From positions 1-64,000 of the forward strand of contig SOET01000008.1 of the NCBI GenBank assembly GCA_021646465.1: a DNA stretch of 64,000 nt, in the 5' to 3' direction. How positions within the stretch are numbered: the stretch's first letter is position 1; each line of letters opens with the position of its first letter. The notes below the pieces were generated by a model. It did not search any database. It was not told the DNA's origin and saw nothing but the letters and a program-made list of their open reading frames with translations. Source of the DNA: Candidatus Kuenenia hertensis (lineage in GTDB: Bacteria; Planctomycetota; Brocadiia; Brocadiales; Brocadiaceae). A program made the translations under genes and the position numbers. Shown here piece after piece: positions 25,659 to 35,020 of this stretch.

Positions 25659-27365
25659 TTAATGGAAATATAGCTTGACTGCTTCAAGTAAAGTCATAAC
25701 CTGTGTTTTTTCGATCATGGTACCTGAATTAAACAAGGATTCGCAATCTTTCTTCAAATCGCCGTGATCATCCAGTAAGGCTATGTTTTCTTTGAAGTAG
25801 TTTTCAACAAATGATCTTAAATTGCTATTAGTATCATACCAGTATTGGAACGGATACATTGACAACAAGTCGGTTCGTCCGGTGACTTTTATATATGACC
25901 TGTGAAGTACCTTTAGAATAAAGGGTAATATTCTATTTGTTGAAGGTCTTAATTTCGTACTTTCCCAGATGTATTTCGTATAAGTCGGATGCTTGGTAAT
26001 CATCCACTCAAGATATATTCTTTGCTTATATCTTAATGAAGGTGGAATGCTCAGGCAATACTCAATGAAGTCCACATCCAAAAAAGGAGAAACACACTCA
26101 GTAAATTGCCCTATTGTCCAATTACCGTTCAATATGCCGTTAAAGCCCCTATTGTAGAGTTTGAATACGTCTTCCGTCAGATAGCGGTCAACTTCTGTTT
26201 CAATTTTTGGAACAACCGCTTTCATTAAATATTCTGAATAAGTACCCATTTGCGCTACAGGCTTGACGGGTGCTGGCTTTGTCAAATAAGACCCAAGGAT
26301 AGCGTCCCCCAGCATTCCAGTGTGTACCAAACCATAGCGTTCGAAATTGATCTTGCGTATCGATGCAAGCAAATGAGCAGACCCGGAATACAAGACTAAT
26401 CCGTCATTGCACAAAACAGGAGATTCAATATCTTTCAAATAGTTGCCGGTATCAAGAGAACAAAATAAATATTCATAGCCAAGATCCGTAGCTATTTTTT
26501 TAGATATCCGTTCATCGTAATAATTACTTTGTGCAAATGTAATATTCAGGATATCGCGGTATCCCAACTTATTCGCGGTCATAACATTCATGCGAGTATC
26601 CAACCCGCCGCTCAAAGTTGCAATGTGTTTATACCCATATTCCAAATCTTTTTCATATTCACTCTTTACAGCGTTGATAAATAGCTCATCCAGAGTATCT
26701 ATAATTTTCTTTTTTGAATCGTGTCTATAATCCACGGTCCCAAAGCGGTGATATTGTGCGCATAGAAATTTCCCATCCTCTATTTTTAGATAATTACCAG
26801 GCTTGAGTTTCTTGGCCTCATTTATTAGCGTGAAATCTTCAATCATAAATCCATACGTCAGTAAAAAATATGCCCCGAGTTCATCCAGGCTATAGTCGCT
26901 ATTGTGCTTTCTTAAAATTTGACAAATCACCTTCACTTCTGAAGAGAAAATTATAAGCTCATCGCTCTTATAATAAAATACAGGTTTAGAGCCCGTATGA
27001 CTGGTAAACACCAACCACTTGTTTTTTATCTTATCATACAGAACCCCCGAAAATTCTCCTCTAAATTCATTAAAGAATTCATCTCCGCAGCACTCATACA
27101 TCTTTTTTATTGTTTCAAAGTAATCATTTGCGACATACTTGTTTTTCAATATTTTGAAATTTAATATATATCCATCTATTGCAATGAATATACCTTCTTT
27201 TTCCGAAAAAACCTTGTCTTTTAAAAATTTCGGGCACGTGTATTTTTGAATAAATGCGTTGCTATACCGCTTTTCATCGAAAATCAACCTACCCAACCCA
27301 AGGACTTCGATTTTCAAGTTTTCCATGCCAACGCGATCTGATATTATTCCAAAAAGCCCAGCCAT
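25659..27365 (-). CDS. Asparagine-synthase-like protein lacking the glutaminase Cys
   Basis: A 568-residue AsnB-type protein. The N-terminus reads MAGLFGIISD, whereas active glutamine amidotransferases begin MCG; Cys2, the nucleophile, is replaced by Ala. The synthetase half has the PP-loop ATP site TLSGGLDTRMN (residues 250-260). It can therefore probably adenylate a carboxylate but not draw ammonia from glutamine. This resembles beta-lactam synthetase and lasso-peptide cyclases, and also degenerate AsnB copies common in polysaccharide clusters. It lies between the IS debris and the FG-GAP/LamG gene without an obvious operon. Possible roles are amidation of a uronic acid using free ammonia, or modification of a peptide; neither is shown. 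Confidence 0.82.
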   Translation of the reverse strand: MAGLFGIISDRVGMENLKIEVLGLGRLIFDEKRYSNAFIQKYTCPKFLKDKVFSEKEGIFIAIDGYILNFKILKNKYVANDYFETIKKMYECCGDEFFNEFRGEFSGVLYDKIKNKWLVFTSHTGSKPVFYYKSDELIIFSSEVKVICQILRKHNSDYSLDELGAYFLLTYGFMIEDFTLINEAKKLKPGNYLKIEDGKFLCAQYHRFGTVDYRHDSKKKIIDTLDELFINAVKSEYEKDLEYGYKHIATLSGGLDTRMNVMTANKLGYRDILNITFAQSNYYDERISKKIATDLGYEYLFCSLDTGNYLKDIESPVLCNDGLVLYSGSAHLLASIRKINFERYGLVHTGMLGDAILGSYLTKPAPVKPVAQMGTYSEYLMKAVVPKIETEVDRYLTEDVFKLYNRGFNGILNGNWTIGQFTECVSPFLDVDFIEYCLSIPPSLRYKQRIYLEWMITKHPTYTKYIWESTKLRPSTNRILPFILKVLHRSYIKVTGRTDLLSMYPFQYWYDTNSNLRSFVENYFKENIALLDDHGDLKKDCESLFNSGTMIEKTQVMTLLEAVKLYFH

Positions 27366-27707
27366 TAGTCTTCTCCTAAAAACTCTCTATAAAACCCAAT
27401 TACAGACTCTTATTTCCAAGCTTATCACCAAACGTCACACAAAATAAGATTGGAATTTTTCTTAGACACATACCTAATACAACGAGAAAAAATAGCAAGA
27501 AGATACGTGCAAAAACGAATATAAGGTATAAAAAAATGCCTTCCAAGATTCATTTTGCTTATAAGATGAGAGAAAAAATAATAGGAATTTGCTTTTTTAT
27601 CAAAATAGCAGGTCATAAAATAAGCAAGGATTTTAAACAGATGACAACACCATCATTTTTTGATATACGAATATTAGCAAACAATAAGTTTAAAACTAAA
27701 AACAGTC
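27366..27707. other. Intergenic region, no gene seen
   Basis: About 340 AT-rich bases between the LamG gene and the asparagine-synthase-like gene. No motif-bearing frame, no strong dyad. The promoter of neither neighbour is recognisable. Confidence 0.3.
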
Positions 27708-28893
27708 CTAATTATTATACAAATCTAGTACATCCTGGGCACTCAATGCAGTATTATAAATAAATACCTCATCAATCACGCCGTTAAATAAATGTTTCGC
27801 AGTCCAATCAGTGGCGCCTATTTTTGTAGTAACGTTGTTTTCGTTTGTTGTTGATGTATCAGGGTCTGTATCAACGAGATTGCCGTTCAAATACAGAGAC
27901 ATCCCGTCCACGGTATTAAAGGTAACCGCAACGTGATACCATCTGTCTGCAATCAGACCTGCATTATAGTTTATTGGTGTGCTCGAGTTTCTTTGGAAAA
28001 GAAGCTCTCCCCTCGGCGATACGAAAAACTGATAGGTTTGATACGATTTAGCTACGATCATGTTTTTATCCACACTTGATATCTTTATCCATGCGGCAAT
28101 GGTAAAGGCATCGGTCAAGTCTATATCCCCTATATTTATGTAATCATCCGTCCCGTCAAAACCAAGCCCTCCTCCATTTCCATTTTCACCTGTCGTCCAT
28201 ACAGCCTCCCCATAAATAGCGCCATCGTTCCCACTACCGGAAGAATCGCCTGCCACTACCCCATACCCTTCCTCGAATGCATAATAACATAACACGTTAC
28301 TGGCAGTGTTGCTGTATAAATCCTGCACATTCTGGGCACTCAATGCAGTATTATAAATAAATACCTCATCAATTACTCCGTTAAATAAATGTTTCGCAGT
28401 CCAATCAGTAGCGCCTATTTTTGTAGTAACATTGTTTTCGTTCGTTGTTGATGTATCAGGGTCTGTATCAACGAGATTGCCATTCAAATATAGAGACATC
28501 CCGTCCACGGTATTAAAGGTAACTGCAACGTGATACCATCTGCCTGCAATAAGACCTGCATTATAATTTATTTGGGTGCTTGAGTTTCTTTGGAAAAGAA
28601 GCCCTCCCGTTGGTGATACGAAAAACTGATAGGTTTGATACGATTTAGCTACAATCATGTTTTTACCCATACTTGATATCTTTATCCACGCGGCAATGGT
28701 AAAGGCATCGGTCAAATTTATCCTTCTTATATCCACATAATCATCCTCCCCATCAAATTCAAGCCCCCATCCATTTCCATTTTTACCTGTAGTCCATGCA
28801 GCCCCACCATGAATGTTGCCATCATTACCGTTGCCAGACGAATCACCTGCCACCACCCCATATCCTTCCTCGAATGCATAATAGGCAACAGGT
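27708..28893. repeat. 597-bp tandem duplication encoding two LamG domains
   Basis: Equivalent positions in the two units are exactly 597 bp apart (for example GGGCACTCAATGCAG at 27737 and 28334). Long stretches are identical and differences are mostly synonymous, so the duplication is recent or is kept uniform by gene conversion. Confidence 0.9.
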
Positions 28894-29801
28894 GTAGATG
28901 CTGGAATTGAAGATGTATTCTCAAAGTAGCTGACCATGCCATTTAAATCACCTAAAAACATATCGATATCACCATCCTTATCAAAATCAACTAAAGCAGG
29001 AGTCAAAAAGCCCCAACTTAAGCTTCCAATGCTTGAGAACATAGTAGTGTTTTCCATCCAGGTACCGTCTACATTTTCAAAATACTGCAACGTTTTTTCA
29101 GTCGAGCCTGCAACCATATCCAGATCACCATCACCATCCAAATCTGCCATTGCAGGCGCGCTATAGTTCCTCCCTTCTCCTATCTTAAGAACCAGGGTTT
29201 GTTTCTCTTTAGGAAATTCAAAACCGGTATTTACATAATAATAAATATCATCGTATGTTGAACCGGTTACCATGTCATAATCTCCATCTCCATCCATGTC
29301 TACCACACCAGGATAGCTGTGATATCCATGGTCCACTCGCCATGTATCATTTTTTACGAAAAAACCATTCACATTTTCAAAATAATTTATCCATGGCCCA
29401 AAGTCTCCATAGCCATATTGCCCTAAAAAAAGGTCCAGGTCTCCGTCATTATCAAAATCTACTAAATGTGGCCTCGGAGTGCCACGTACAGTATCAGCAA
29501 TCCATTTATAAGTTGTGTCGTCCTTTACCCATCCGTTAATGGTGTTTTCATAATAATCAAGGCTTATTATGGTGCCACTATCCACAGTAACACCACCACC
29601 AACGAAAAGATCAATGTCTCCATCACCATCAAAATCACCAACTGCCGGAGCCGAAAAAACCCCGCTAACTACTTTGTCAATCCCATTGACAACTGTGGGA
29701 TCTTTTTGCCAACTACTTTCTGCCAATAGAAAAGTATTACACGACAACACCACAATCAAAACTACCCCCCCGGGTATTCTTTTAATTCCTTTAAGCATCA
29801 T
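27708..29801 (-). CDS. Secreted FG-GAP/VCBS and double LamG protein
   Basis: A 697-residue exported protein. A signal peptide (GGVVLIVVLSCNTFLLAESS) precedes about five FG-GAP/VCBS repeats, each with a calcium-binding DxDGDGDxD loop (DFDGDGDIDLF, DMDGDGDYDMV and so on) up to about residue 300. Two LamG-like jelly-roll domains of about 199 residues follow, nearly identical to each other (VAYYAFEEGYGVVAGDSSG / LCYYAFEEGYGVVAGDSSG). There is no membrane anchor or sorting motif at the C-terminus. Both domain types bind carbohydrate or other surface ligands, so a cell-surface or matrix role is likely. GGAGGAAAGGC before the start supports it. Confidence 0.85.
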   Translation of the reverse strand: MMLKGIKRIPGGVVLIVVLSCNTFLLAESSWQKDPTVVNGIDKVVSGVFSAPAVGDFDGDGDIDLFVGGGVTVDSGTIISLDYYENTINGWVKDDTTYKWIADTVRGTPRPHLVDFDNDGDLDLFLGQYGYGDFGPWINYFENVNGFFVKNDTWRVDHGYHSYPGVVDMDGDGDYDMVTGSTYDDIYYYVNTGFEFPKEKQTLVLKIGEGRNYSAPAMADLDGDGDLDMVAGSTEKTLQYFENVDGTWMENTTMFSSIGSLSWGFLTPALVDFDKDGDIDMFLGDLNGMVSYFENTSSIPASTPVAYYAFEEGYGVVAGDSSGNGNDGNIHGGAAWTTGKNGNGWGLEFDGEDDYVDIRRINLTDAFTIAAWIKISSMGKNMIVAKSYQTYQFFVSPTGGLLFQRNSSTQINYNAGLIAGRWYHVAVTFNTVDGMSLYLNGNLVDTDPDTSTTNENNVTTKIGATDWTAKHLFNGVIDEVFIYNTALSAQNVQDLYSNTASNVLCYYAFEEGYGVVAGDSSGSGNDGAIYGEAVWTTGENGNGGGLGFDGTDDYINIGDIDLTDAFTIAAWIKISSVDKNMIVAKSYQTYQFFVSPRGELLFQRNSSTPINYNAGLIADRWYHVAVTFNTVDGMSLYLNGNLVDTDPDTSTTNENNVTTKIGATDWTAKHLFNGVIDEVFIYNTALSAQDVLDLYNN

Positions 29802-29884
29802 GCCTTTCCTCCGTACTAACGATCAAAAAAAACTGCGATCTCTGTGACTTTGTGTGATATACATAGCGACATATGTTTACAACT

Positions 29885-29952
29885 GTCTGTCATTCCAGGC
29901 TTGACCCGGAATCCAGTGTTTTTCCGGATTTCCGCTTCCGTGGGAATGACAT
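29885..29952. repeat. Palindromic repeat of the GTCATTCC family
   Basis: The arms are GTCATTCC...GGAATGAC at the ends, with CCGGAA and TTCCGG pairs inside. It occupies the intergenic gap between the LamG gene and the methyltransferase gene and shares its core with the repeats at 10.7, 17.0 and 63.1 kb. Confidence 0.6.
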
Positions 29953-30058
29953 ATTCGTATCTGATTAGTGACGCAGTGTATAATAATTATTTCTTCACAT
30001 GAAGAACACGAAGGATTTTAGAAAGTAATGCCAATAGATATTGCCTCCATGCCGTGTC

Positions 30059-30832
30059 TTAAATCGAATCGTCTAATGCCTGGATACGATCCCCACTTTT
30101 AAAGCTATTTCCCCATACATGGGCAGAGTATGTGCGAAAGGGAAGAGGAATCGTTCCTTCAATCTTCAGCCAGTTTGTTTCTTCTAAAATGTAATGATGA
30201 ACGGCAGGAAAATACACGATACGAATGTGTCTGGAATTAATTTTTAAGGAATTCCGGATATTATCAATTATTTTTTGAAGTGTTTCAGGTCCAAATGGGT
30301 TGAATATAAAATAGATAGTAGCATCACTTACCGTGATATTTTTAGCATCAGCATTAATTATCTCAAGGGGAGCAATCTTTCTTTTCAGACGGGAATGAAT
30401 GTTCCTGGATATCTTTGCACGCGTTTTATCAACTTCTATTCCTACAACTCTTTTAAAGTCATAGAGTCCGGCAATAAAAACGGCCCTTCCTTTCCCTGAG
30501 CCCAGGTCAACAAAAACATCGTTGTTTCCAGGAGAAAGGTAATCAAGGATCTTTTTTATCTCTTCATACGTTGACGGCTCATAATCGGGGCACTTTTGAG
30601 TCTTTTCCTCTGTGGATCGTTCGTGTCCAGGACTTTTTTGGTTGGTTAGTTGTATATTTTTATTAATGTACGTTGGATTTGCTTCAGTAATGGCAGAGCC
30701 CAGCAGTTTACAATAATAATATTCGTACATTTCTCGTGAAAATCTGCGTTTAAAAGATTTTCTAAAATCCGAGATGCAGCCCCTAACGACTCTGAGAAGG
30801 CGGCAAATTATCCACCTTTTTAAAAATTTCAT
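30059..30832 (-). CDS. SAM-dependent methyltransferase (class I)
   Basis: A 257-residue methyltransferase. The SAM motif I is DVFVDLGSGKGRAVFIAGLY and motif II follows as VVGIEVDKTRAKISR; IINADAKNITV and IYFIFNPFGPETL are motifs III-IV. The N-terminus is basic (MKFLKRWIICRLLRVVRG), which may tether it to the membrane. Homologues of this plain type are often annotated in surface-polysaccharide clusters; substrate unknown. Confidence 0.82.
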   Translation of the reverse strand: MKFLKRWIICRLLRVVRGCISDFRKSFKRRFSREMYEYYYCKLLGSAITEANPTYINKNIQLTNQKSPGHERSTEEKTQKCPDYEPSTYEEIKKILDYLSPGNNDVFVDLGSGKGRAVFIAGLYDFKRVVGIEVDKTRAKISRNIHSRLKRKIAPLEIINADAKNITVSDATIYFIFNPFGPETLQKIIDNIRNSLKINSRHIRIVYFPAVHHYILEETNWLKIEGTIPLPFRTYSAHVWGNSFKSGDRIQALDDSI

Positions 30833-31023
30833 TGATCTATTGAACTATGGTGCCTTTCATAGTTAATATATGTGACGTACTGTCTATCCTGACTTCTAAA
30901 TTCCGTCTTCTGAACTCTGTTCCCTTCATCCAATGACTCTGACATTCGATATGCTACTTGTAACTTACGATTTAGTTCAACCCAGGATTTCTTTCACCGC
31001 TTCAACAGCCCTGCCTTGATCTT

Positions 31024-32175
31024 TCATAGTTTCATTATATTTTGGTAGACATGGATAAAGACCTTCACAACCCTTTGAATATCTTCCTTACTTAAATTTG
31101 AACCAGACGGTAAGCAAAGACCTTTATCAAACAATTCTTCTGCAACACCAGACCCATAATAAGGATATTCTTGAAAAACCGGTTGAAGATGGAGCGGCTT
31201 CCATACCGGTCGAGACTCAATATTTTCCGCTTCCAATGCCAACCGGACATCTTCCCTTGTGAAACCACATTTCAATGGATCAATAGTCAAACACGTCAAC
31301 CACCGGTTGCTTTTGCCAAATTCTGCCTCAGGCATAAACTGAATACCTGGAATCCCTCCTAATTCTTTTTTATAAAAATCAAAGTTAGCCCTGCGTGCAT
31401 GTACCCTTTCTTCTAAAATGTATAGTTGTCCTCTGCCAATACCTGCTAGTATATTGCTCAGCCGATAATTATAACCTATATGTGAATGCTGATAATGCGG
31501 TGCCGGGTCTCTTGCCTGCGTGGAAAGAAACTTTGCTTTCTGAATCAATGCATCATCATCAGATACAAGCATTCCGCCGGAAGAGCAGGTAATAATTTTG
31601 TTGCCGTTAAAAGAAAATATCCCAAATTTCCCATAGGTTCCTGTGTGCTTTTCTTTATAGTAAGCGCCCGCCGACTCTGCCGCATCTTCAATCAGCAGAA
31701 TGTCATATTGACTACAAATATCTAATATCGGGTCTATATCGGCGCTCTGTCCATATAAGTGGACAACAATTACCGCCTTTGGCTTTTTCCCTTTCCTTAC
31801 TCTGTCCCTTATGGCCTCTTCAAGACAGGAAGGGTCCATGTTCCATGTTGTTAACTCACTATCAACAAATACAGGGATTGCATTCTGATAAATAATTGGA
31901 TTCGCGGTTGCAGCAAAAGTCAAAGTGGAGCAAATCACCTCATCGCCTGACTGGATGCCTAATAGTATTAGTGCCAAATGGAGGGCGGCACTTCCCGAAC
32001 TGACAGCAGCAGCATATCGAGCACCTATATATTTACAAAACTCCTTTTCAAACATATCCACATGTGGTCCAACAGGGGCGATCCAGTTCGACTTAAATGC
32101 CTCTGTAACAAATGCAAACTCCTTGTCTCCCATGTGAGGAGGGGAAAGATATATGCGTTTTTTATTTATATTCAT
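31024..32175 (-). CDS. PLP-dependent sugar aminotransferase (DegT family, PglE-like)
   Basis: A 383-residue DegT/DnrJ/EryC1/StrS aminotransferase. The N-terminal IYLSPPHMGDKEFAFVTEAF and SNWIAPVGPHVD closely match the PglE type, which aminates C4 of UDP-4-keto-6-deoxy-GlcNAc. The PLP lysine is in FSFNGNKIITCSSGGM. I start at ATG 32175 rather than the TTG three codons upstream. It follows the sugar transferase at 32367-33101, so a PglC/PglE-like pair may make and attach a diamino-trideoxy or amino-dideoxy sugar. No PglF-like dehydratase or PglD-like acetyltransferase is adjacent. Confidence 0.87.
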   Translation of the reverse strand: MNINKKRIYLSPPHMGDKEFAFVTEAFKSNWIAPVGPHVDMFEKEFCKYIGARYAAAVSSGSAALHLALILLGIQSGDEVICSTLTFAATANPIIYQNAIPVFVDSELTTWNMDPSCLEEAIRDRVRKGKKPKAVIVVHLYGQSADIDPILDICSQYDILLIEDAAESAGAYYKEKHTGTYGKFGIFSFNGNKIITCSSGGMLVSDDDALIQKAKFLSTQARDPAPHYQHSHIGYNYRLSNILAGIGRGQLYILEERVHARRANFDFYKKELGGIPGIQFMPEAEFGKSNRWLTCLTIDPLKCGFTREDVRLALEAENIESRPVWKPLHLQPVFQEYPYYGSGVAEELFDKGLCLPSGSNLSKEDIQRVVKVFIHVYQNIMKL

Positions 32176-32366
32176 AAATTGCAAATTATTAAAAAAGAGG
32201 CAGACAAAGTTTTAACAGTAATAACACATAGACAGATTCCAAAATTCTTCTGATTTGACGGAGGGCTTAGCAACTTGACAAATTGACAAGCAAAGCATTT
32301 CCTACCTTTATTTGAACCCTACAGGCTGAATTCTAACTCCTGCATTCTGGATTTTTACTCCCTATT

Positions 32367-33101
32367 TTACCTCTTAATTCCTGACTCCCAACCTCCAACT
32401 CTTCCCTCCTTCCAACTATTCGCATTGTTTAAACCCGTTTCATTATTCATTCTTCCAATTGCATCTTTTATTTTTTTCACTATGTGATGTTCTTTAGTTG
32501 GTAAATGTAATATTCTGCCTCCTGTAAGAATCCAGACTGTCAGAATAAGCACCCCTAAATCAAAAAGAACTGATTTCCTGTACACATGTTCCATTGCAAG
32601 TTCTATCTTTGCCGGAACAAAAATATCTTCATATGCCTTATTCGGTTCTTTCGCAAGCGAGAGAATATCCTCTTCATTTCTAAGGTGTAATGATGCATTA
32701 CTTGTGATACCTGGTTTTATCTCTAAAATCCTTTTCATCTCACTGGAATAATTATTTACTATTTCAGGAACATCAGGGCGAGGACCAATAAAACTCATGT
32801 CCCCTTTCAATACGTTCAGGAGTTGTGGCAATTCGTCTATTTTTGTTTTTCGTAAATACCTGCCGACCTTTGTAATACGCGGGTCACTGCCAGTTGTCAC
32901 GGAAGTGCCTATCTGATCAGCATTAACCACCATAGTGCGAAATTTGTACAGATTAAAAAGGCGGCCATAGCGACCAACCCTTTTCTGCGAATAAAATACA
33001 GGACCTGGAGAAATCAATATGATGAGAAATGCGGTAAACAGAAAGAGTGGTAAAAGTATGATTATGCTGGTTAACGAAACAACAAAATCAAAAATCCTCA
33101 T
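32367..33101 (-). CDS. Undecaprenyl-phosphate sugar transferase (WcaJ/PglC-like), copy 2
   Basis: A 244-residue paralogue of the gene at 23333-24046; most of the two proteins can be aligned without gaps. It has the same architecture: one membrane segment (TSIIILLPLFLFTAFLIIL), FSQ/YSQKRVGRYGRLFNLYKF, KTKIDELPQLLNVLKGDMSF and GPRPDVPEIVNNYS. Its C-terminus is longer (GRVGGWESGIKR), and that tail is read from the degenerate GGTTGGGAGTCAGG-type repeat. Two initiating enzymes suggest two repeat units or a recent segmental duplication that includes about 100 bp of 3' flank. Confidence 0.9.
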   Translation of the reverse strand: MRIFDFVVSLTSIIILLPLFLFTAFLIILISPGPVFYSQKRVGRYGRLFNLYKFRTMVVNADQIGTSVTTGSDPRITKVGRYLRKTKIDELPQLLNVLKGDMSFIGPRPDVPEIVNNYSSEMKRILEIKPGITSNASLHLRNEEDILSLAKEPNKAYEDIFVPAKIELAMEHVYRKSVLFDLGVLILTVWILTGGRILHLPTKEHHIVKKIKDAIGRMNNETGLNNANSWKEGRVGGWESGIKR

Positions 33102-33281
33102 AAATATTTGAACAAAGATAACAAGAGAGTTTTAGTTAGTAAAAGTCAGTATAAAAATGCAGCAAAAAGTAACCTTTATGTTCTTCGTGCTTCGTGTGGG
33201 AAAAAGCATTAGTAAAAGAGTAATCAAACAAAGCCTCAGAGATCGTTAAGAGAAAAACTAAATAGAAGTGTCTAAAATGAA

Positions 33282-33515
33282 CTAAGATTTTAAAATGCCT
33301 AATGTTCTGAAGATAAAATATACCCGTATCCCGTAAACCATTTCAGAACGGTCTGCACGAAAACGGTAACTGATTGTTCGACCTGATTGTTTGCCTACCT
33401 CCAGGTTTGCCAGTCCGTCTGCATTCCATGTGCAATCGTAAACATTAGCATCTGCCCAACAAACATTGGATGTTGAAATACTACAGACAAATAAATAAAA
33501 CAATAGTAATTTCAT
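33282..33515 (-). CDS. Small secreted protein or truncated gene
   Basis: 77 codons with a clear signal peptide (MKLLLFYLFVCSISTSNVCWA) followed by DANVYDCTWNADGLANLEVG and SYRFRADRSEMVYGIRVYFIF. The mature part resembles the beginning of a larger beta-rich exported domain, so it may be a 5' fragment of a longer gene. I do not recognise the family. It is flanked by genes of the same strand. Confidence 0.4.
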   Translation of the reverse strand: MKLLLFYLFVCSISTSNVCWADANVYDCTWNADGLANLEVGKQSGRTISYRFRADRSEMVYGIRVYFIFRTLGILKS

Positions 33516-33568
33516 GTTTTACGTTTGCATAAAATAACATTCCTTACCAGGTAATAACCGGCGCCAGG

Positions 33569-34594
33569 CTATGGTTCCTTTATTTTTTGCACAGGCGCAC
33601 TTTTTACTATAAGCCGGATTGCACCCCACAAAGTACCTGCACCATAAACTATATGATAGAAAAAAAATAAAAATGGCAATACCAAACCAATTCTCCAGTT
33701 ATATCGTACTGCTTGTTGGCATGAGGAAATAAGATTAAGAAAAAAATAAGGAAAGAATATTACAGATAAGCTATATAAACCAAAAGAATGAAACGGTAAT
33801 ACTATTAAAATACTCAGTAAGCCTAAGGTAAAAAAGACAGGTATCGCATGTCTAACTTTAAAAGAATAGGGGGCCACGTACCACATCCAGCTTAACCACT
33901 CTGCGGTAACAAAAGCCTGACGAAAAAGTCCTTTTAGGGTTGATTGATTATAATAGCCAGTCTTTATTTTCGGGTTTAACCAAATACTTCCACCTGTTTT
34001 AATAATTCGTTGGTTGAATTCATAATCCTGATTGCGTACCAATCTTTCGTCATATAAACCAATTCGATTAAATAGTTCACTCCTAAAGCATCCAAACGGC
34101 ACAGTATCCACGGGTTTTTCAATTGATTCTAATCTAAAAGTTGCGTTGCCTATACCGAATCTGTGTGTGGTAATAGCCTGCACACATCTGGCACCAAAAC
34201 TGCTTCCATTTTGTTGAGTTACAACAACACCTCCAACATTATCTGCATTCGTCCTTTTAGCAGTATCTATACAATTTTTTAGATAATCTTTGGAATACTC
34301 AGAGTGGGCATCCAGCCTGACAATCCACTTACCGCGAGCTGCTTTTATTCCTATATTCATTGCGGTTGGAACTATTTCCCCGGTATTATCTAGAAGATTT
34401 ATGTATTGATGTTGCCTGCTGTATTCTTTTATAATTTCTCTCGTTTTGTCATTACTCATTCCATCAGCAACTAAAACCTCGATCTTATCCTTTGGATAAT
34501 CCTGAACTACAATAGAATCAAGGCATTTACTGATAAATTTCTCCTCGTTGCGGCAGGGAATAATGATAGATATAAAAGGCAAGATGTTTGTCAT
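33569..34594 (-). CDS. Glycosyltransferase family 2 (ExoA-like), membrane anchored
   Basis: A 341-residue GT2 enzyme. N-terminal FISIIIPCRNEEKFISKCLD, VLVADGMSNDKTREI and the DxD-type WIVRLDAHSEY identify the catalytic domain; NQDYEFNQRI is the later acidic motif. Three or so hydrophobic segments in the last 110 residues (IPVFFTLGLLSILIVLPFHS, LSVIFFPYFFLNLISS, LVLPFLFFFYHIVYG) match the ExoA/succinoglycan type. The ATG overlaps the stop of the upstream toxin remnant (ATGA). Confidence 0.9.
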   Translation of the reverse strand: MTNILPFISIIIPCRNEEKFISKCLDSIVVQDYPKDKIEVLVADGMSNDKTREIIKEYSRQHQYINLLDNTGEIVPTAMNIGIKAARGKWIVRLDAHSEYSKDYLKNCIDTAKRTNADNVGGVVVTQQNGSSFGARCVQAITTHRFGIGNATFRLESIEKPVDTVPFGCFRSELFNRIGLYDERLVRNQDYEFNQRIIKTGGSIWLNPKIKTGYYNQSTLKGLFRQAFVTAEWLSWMWYVAPYSFKVRHAIPVFFTLGLLSILIVLPFHSFGLYSLSVIFFPYFFLNLISSCQQAVRYNWRIGLVLPFLFFFYHIVYGAGTLWGAIRLIVKSAPVQKIKEP

Positions 34595-34744
34595 TTTTCT
34601 ATTATTTTTACAGGTGTTTTTCGACCTCGCGCAGTGCGGTCAAAATCGGTATCAAAACTTACAAGTGTCAGACCGTACTTTTCAGCTACTGCATATTGAT
34701 ATGCATCATCTAAAAAAAATATTTGAATCAATAAATAATCTCAT
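34591..34744 (-). pseudogene. PIN-domain toxin (VapC-like), internally deleted
   Basis: The start MRLFIDSNIF is the first strand of a PIN ribonuclease with its catalytic Asp. After a one-base slip in a T-run the sequence passes directly to DDAYQYAVAEKYGLTLVSFD and TDFDRTARGRKTPVKIIEK, the C-terminal strand with its second acidic site. Some 70 or more central residues are missing. The gene starts with an ATGA overlap on the antitoxin stop, as expected for a toxin-antitoxin pair. Confidence 0.75.
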
Positions 34745-34955
34745 TTCTTTCCGATTCTCAATTCTGAAATTTTATATTGAAGTTCCACAGAAGTATATTC
34801 ACTTCGCAGGTCTTTCATTGCGCCTGACCAGTCAAACTTTGGTTTTTTCCGTTATTTTTTTTTAGTAGTTTCTCAAGCAAAAACTCTGTAAAATCTTTTA
34901 CCTCTCCCAAGAGTTCTCGTGGTAGTTGTTTAATGAGTTCCTCTAATGTTTTCAA
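34741..34955 (-). pseudogene. DUF2281-type antitoxin, frameshifted
   Basis: GGAGGTG lies seven bases before a TTG start at 34955: (M)KTLEELIKQLPRELLGEVKD then FTEFLLEKLLKK. A run of A residues near 34853-34861 has shifted the frame; the expected end KTKFDWSGAMKDLRSEYTSV is readable afterwards and reaches the ATGA overlap with the toxin start. These small proteins pair with PIN toxins. Both members are broken. Confidence 0.72.
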
Positions 34956-35020
34956 TTGTATCACCTCCCCTTATTCCTTAAGCGTGTTTAAAAACCAGTA
35001 ATTCCTCGAAAAATAAATTT

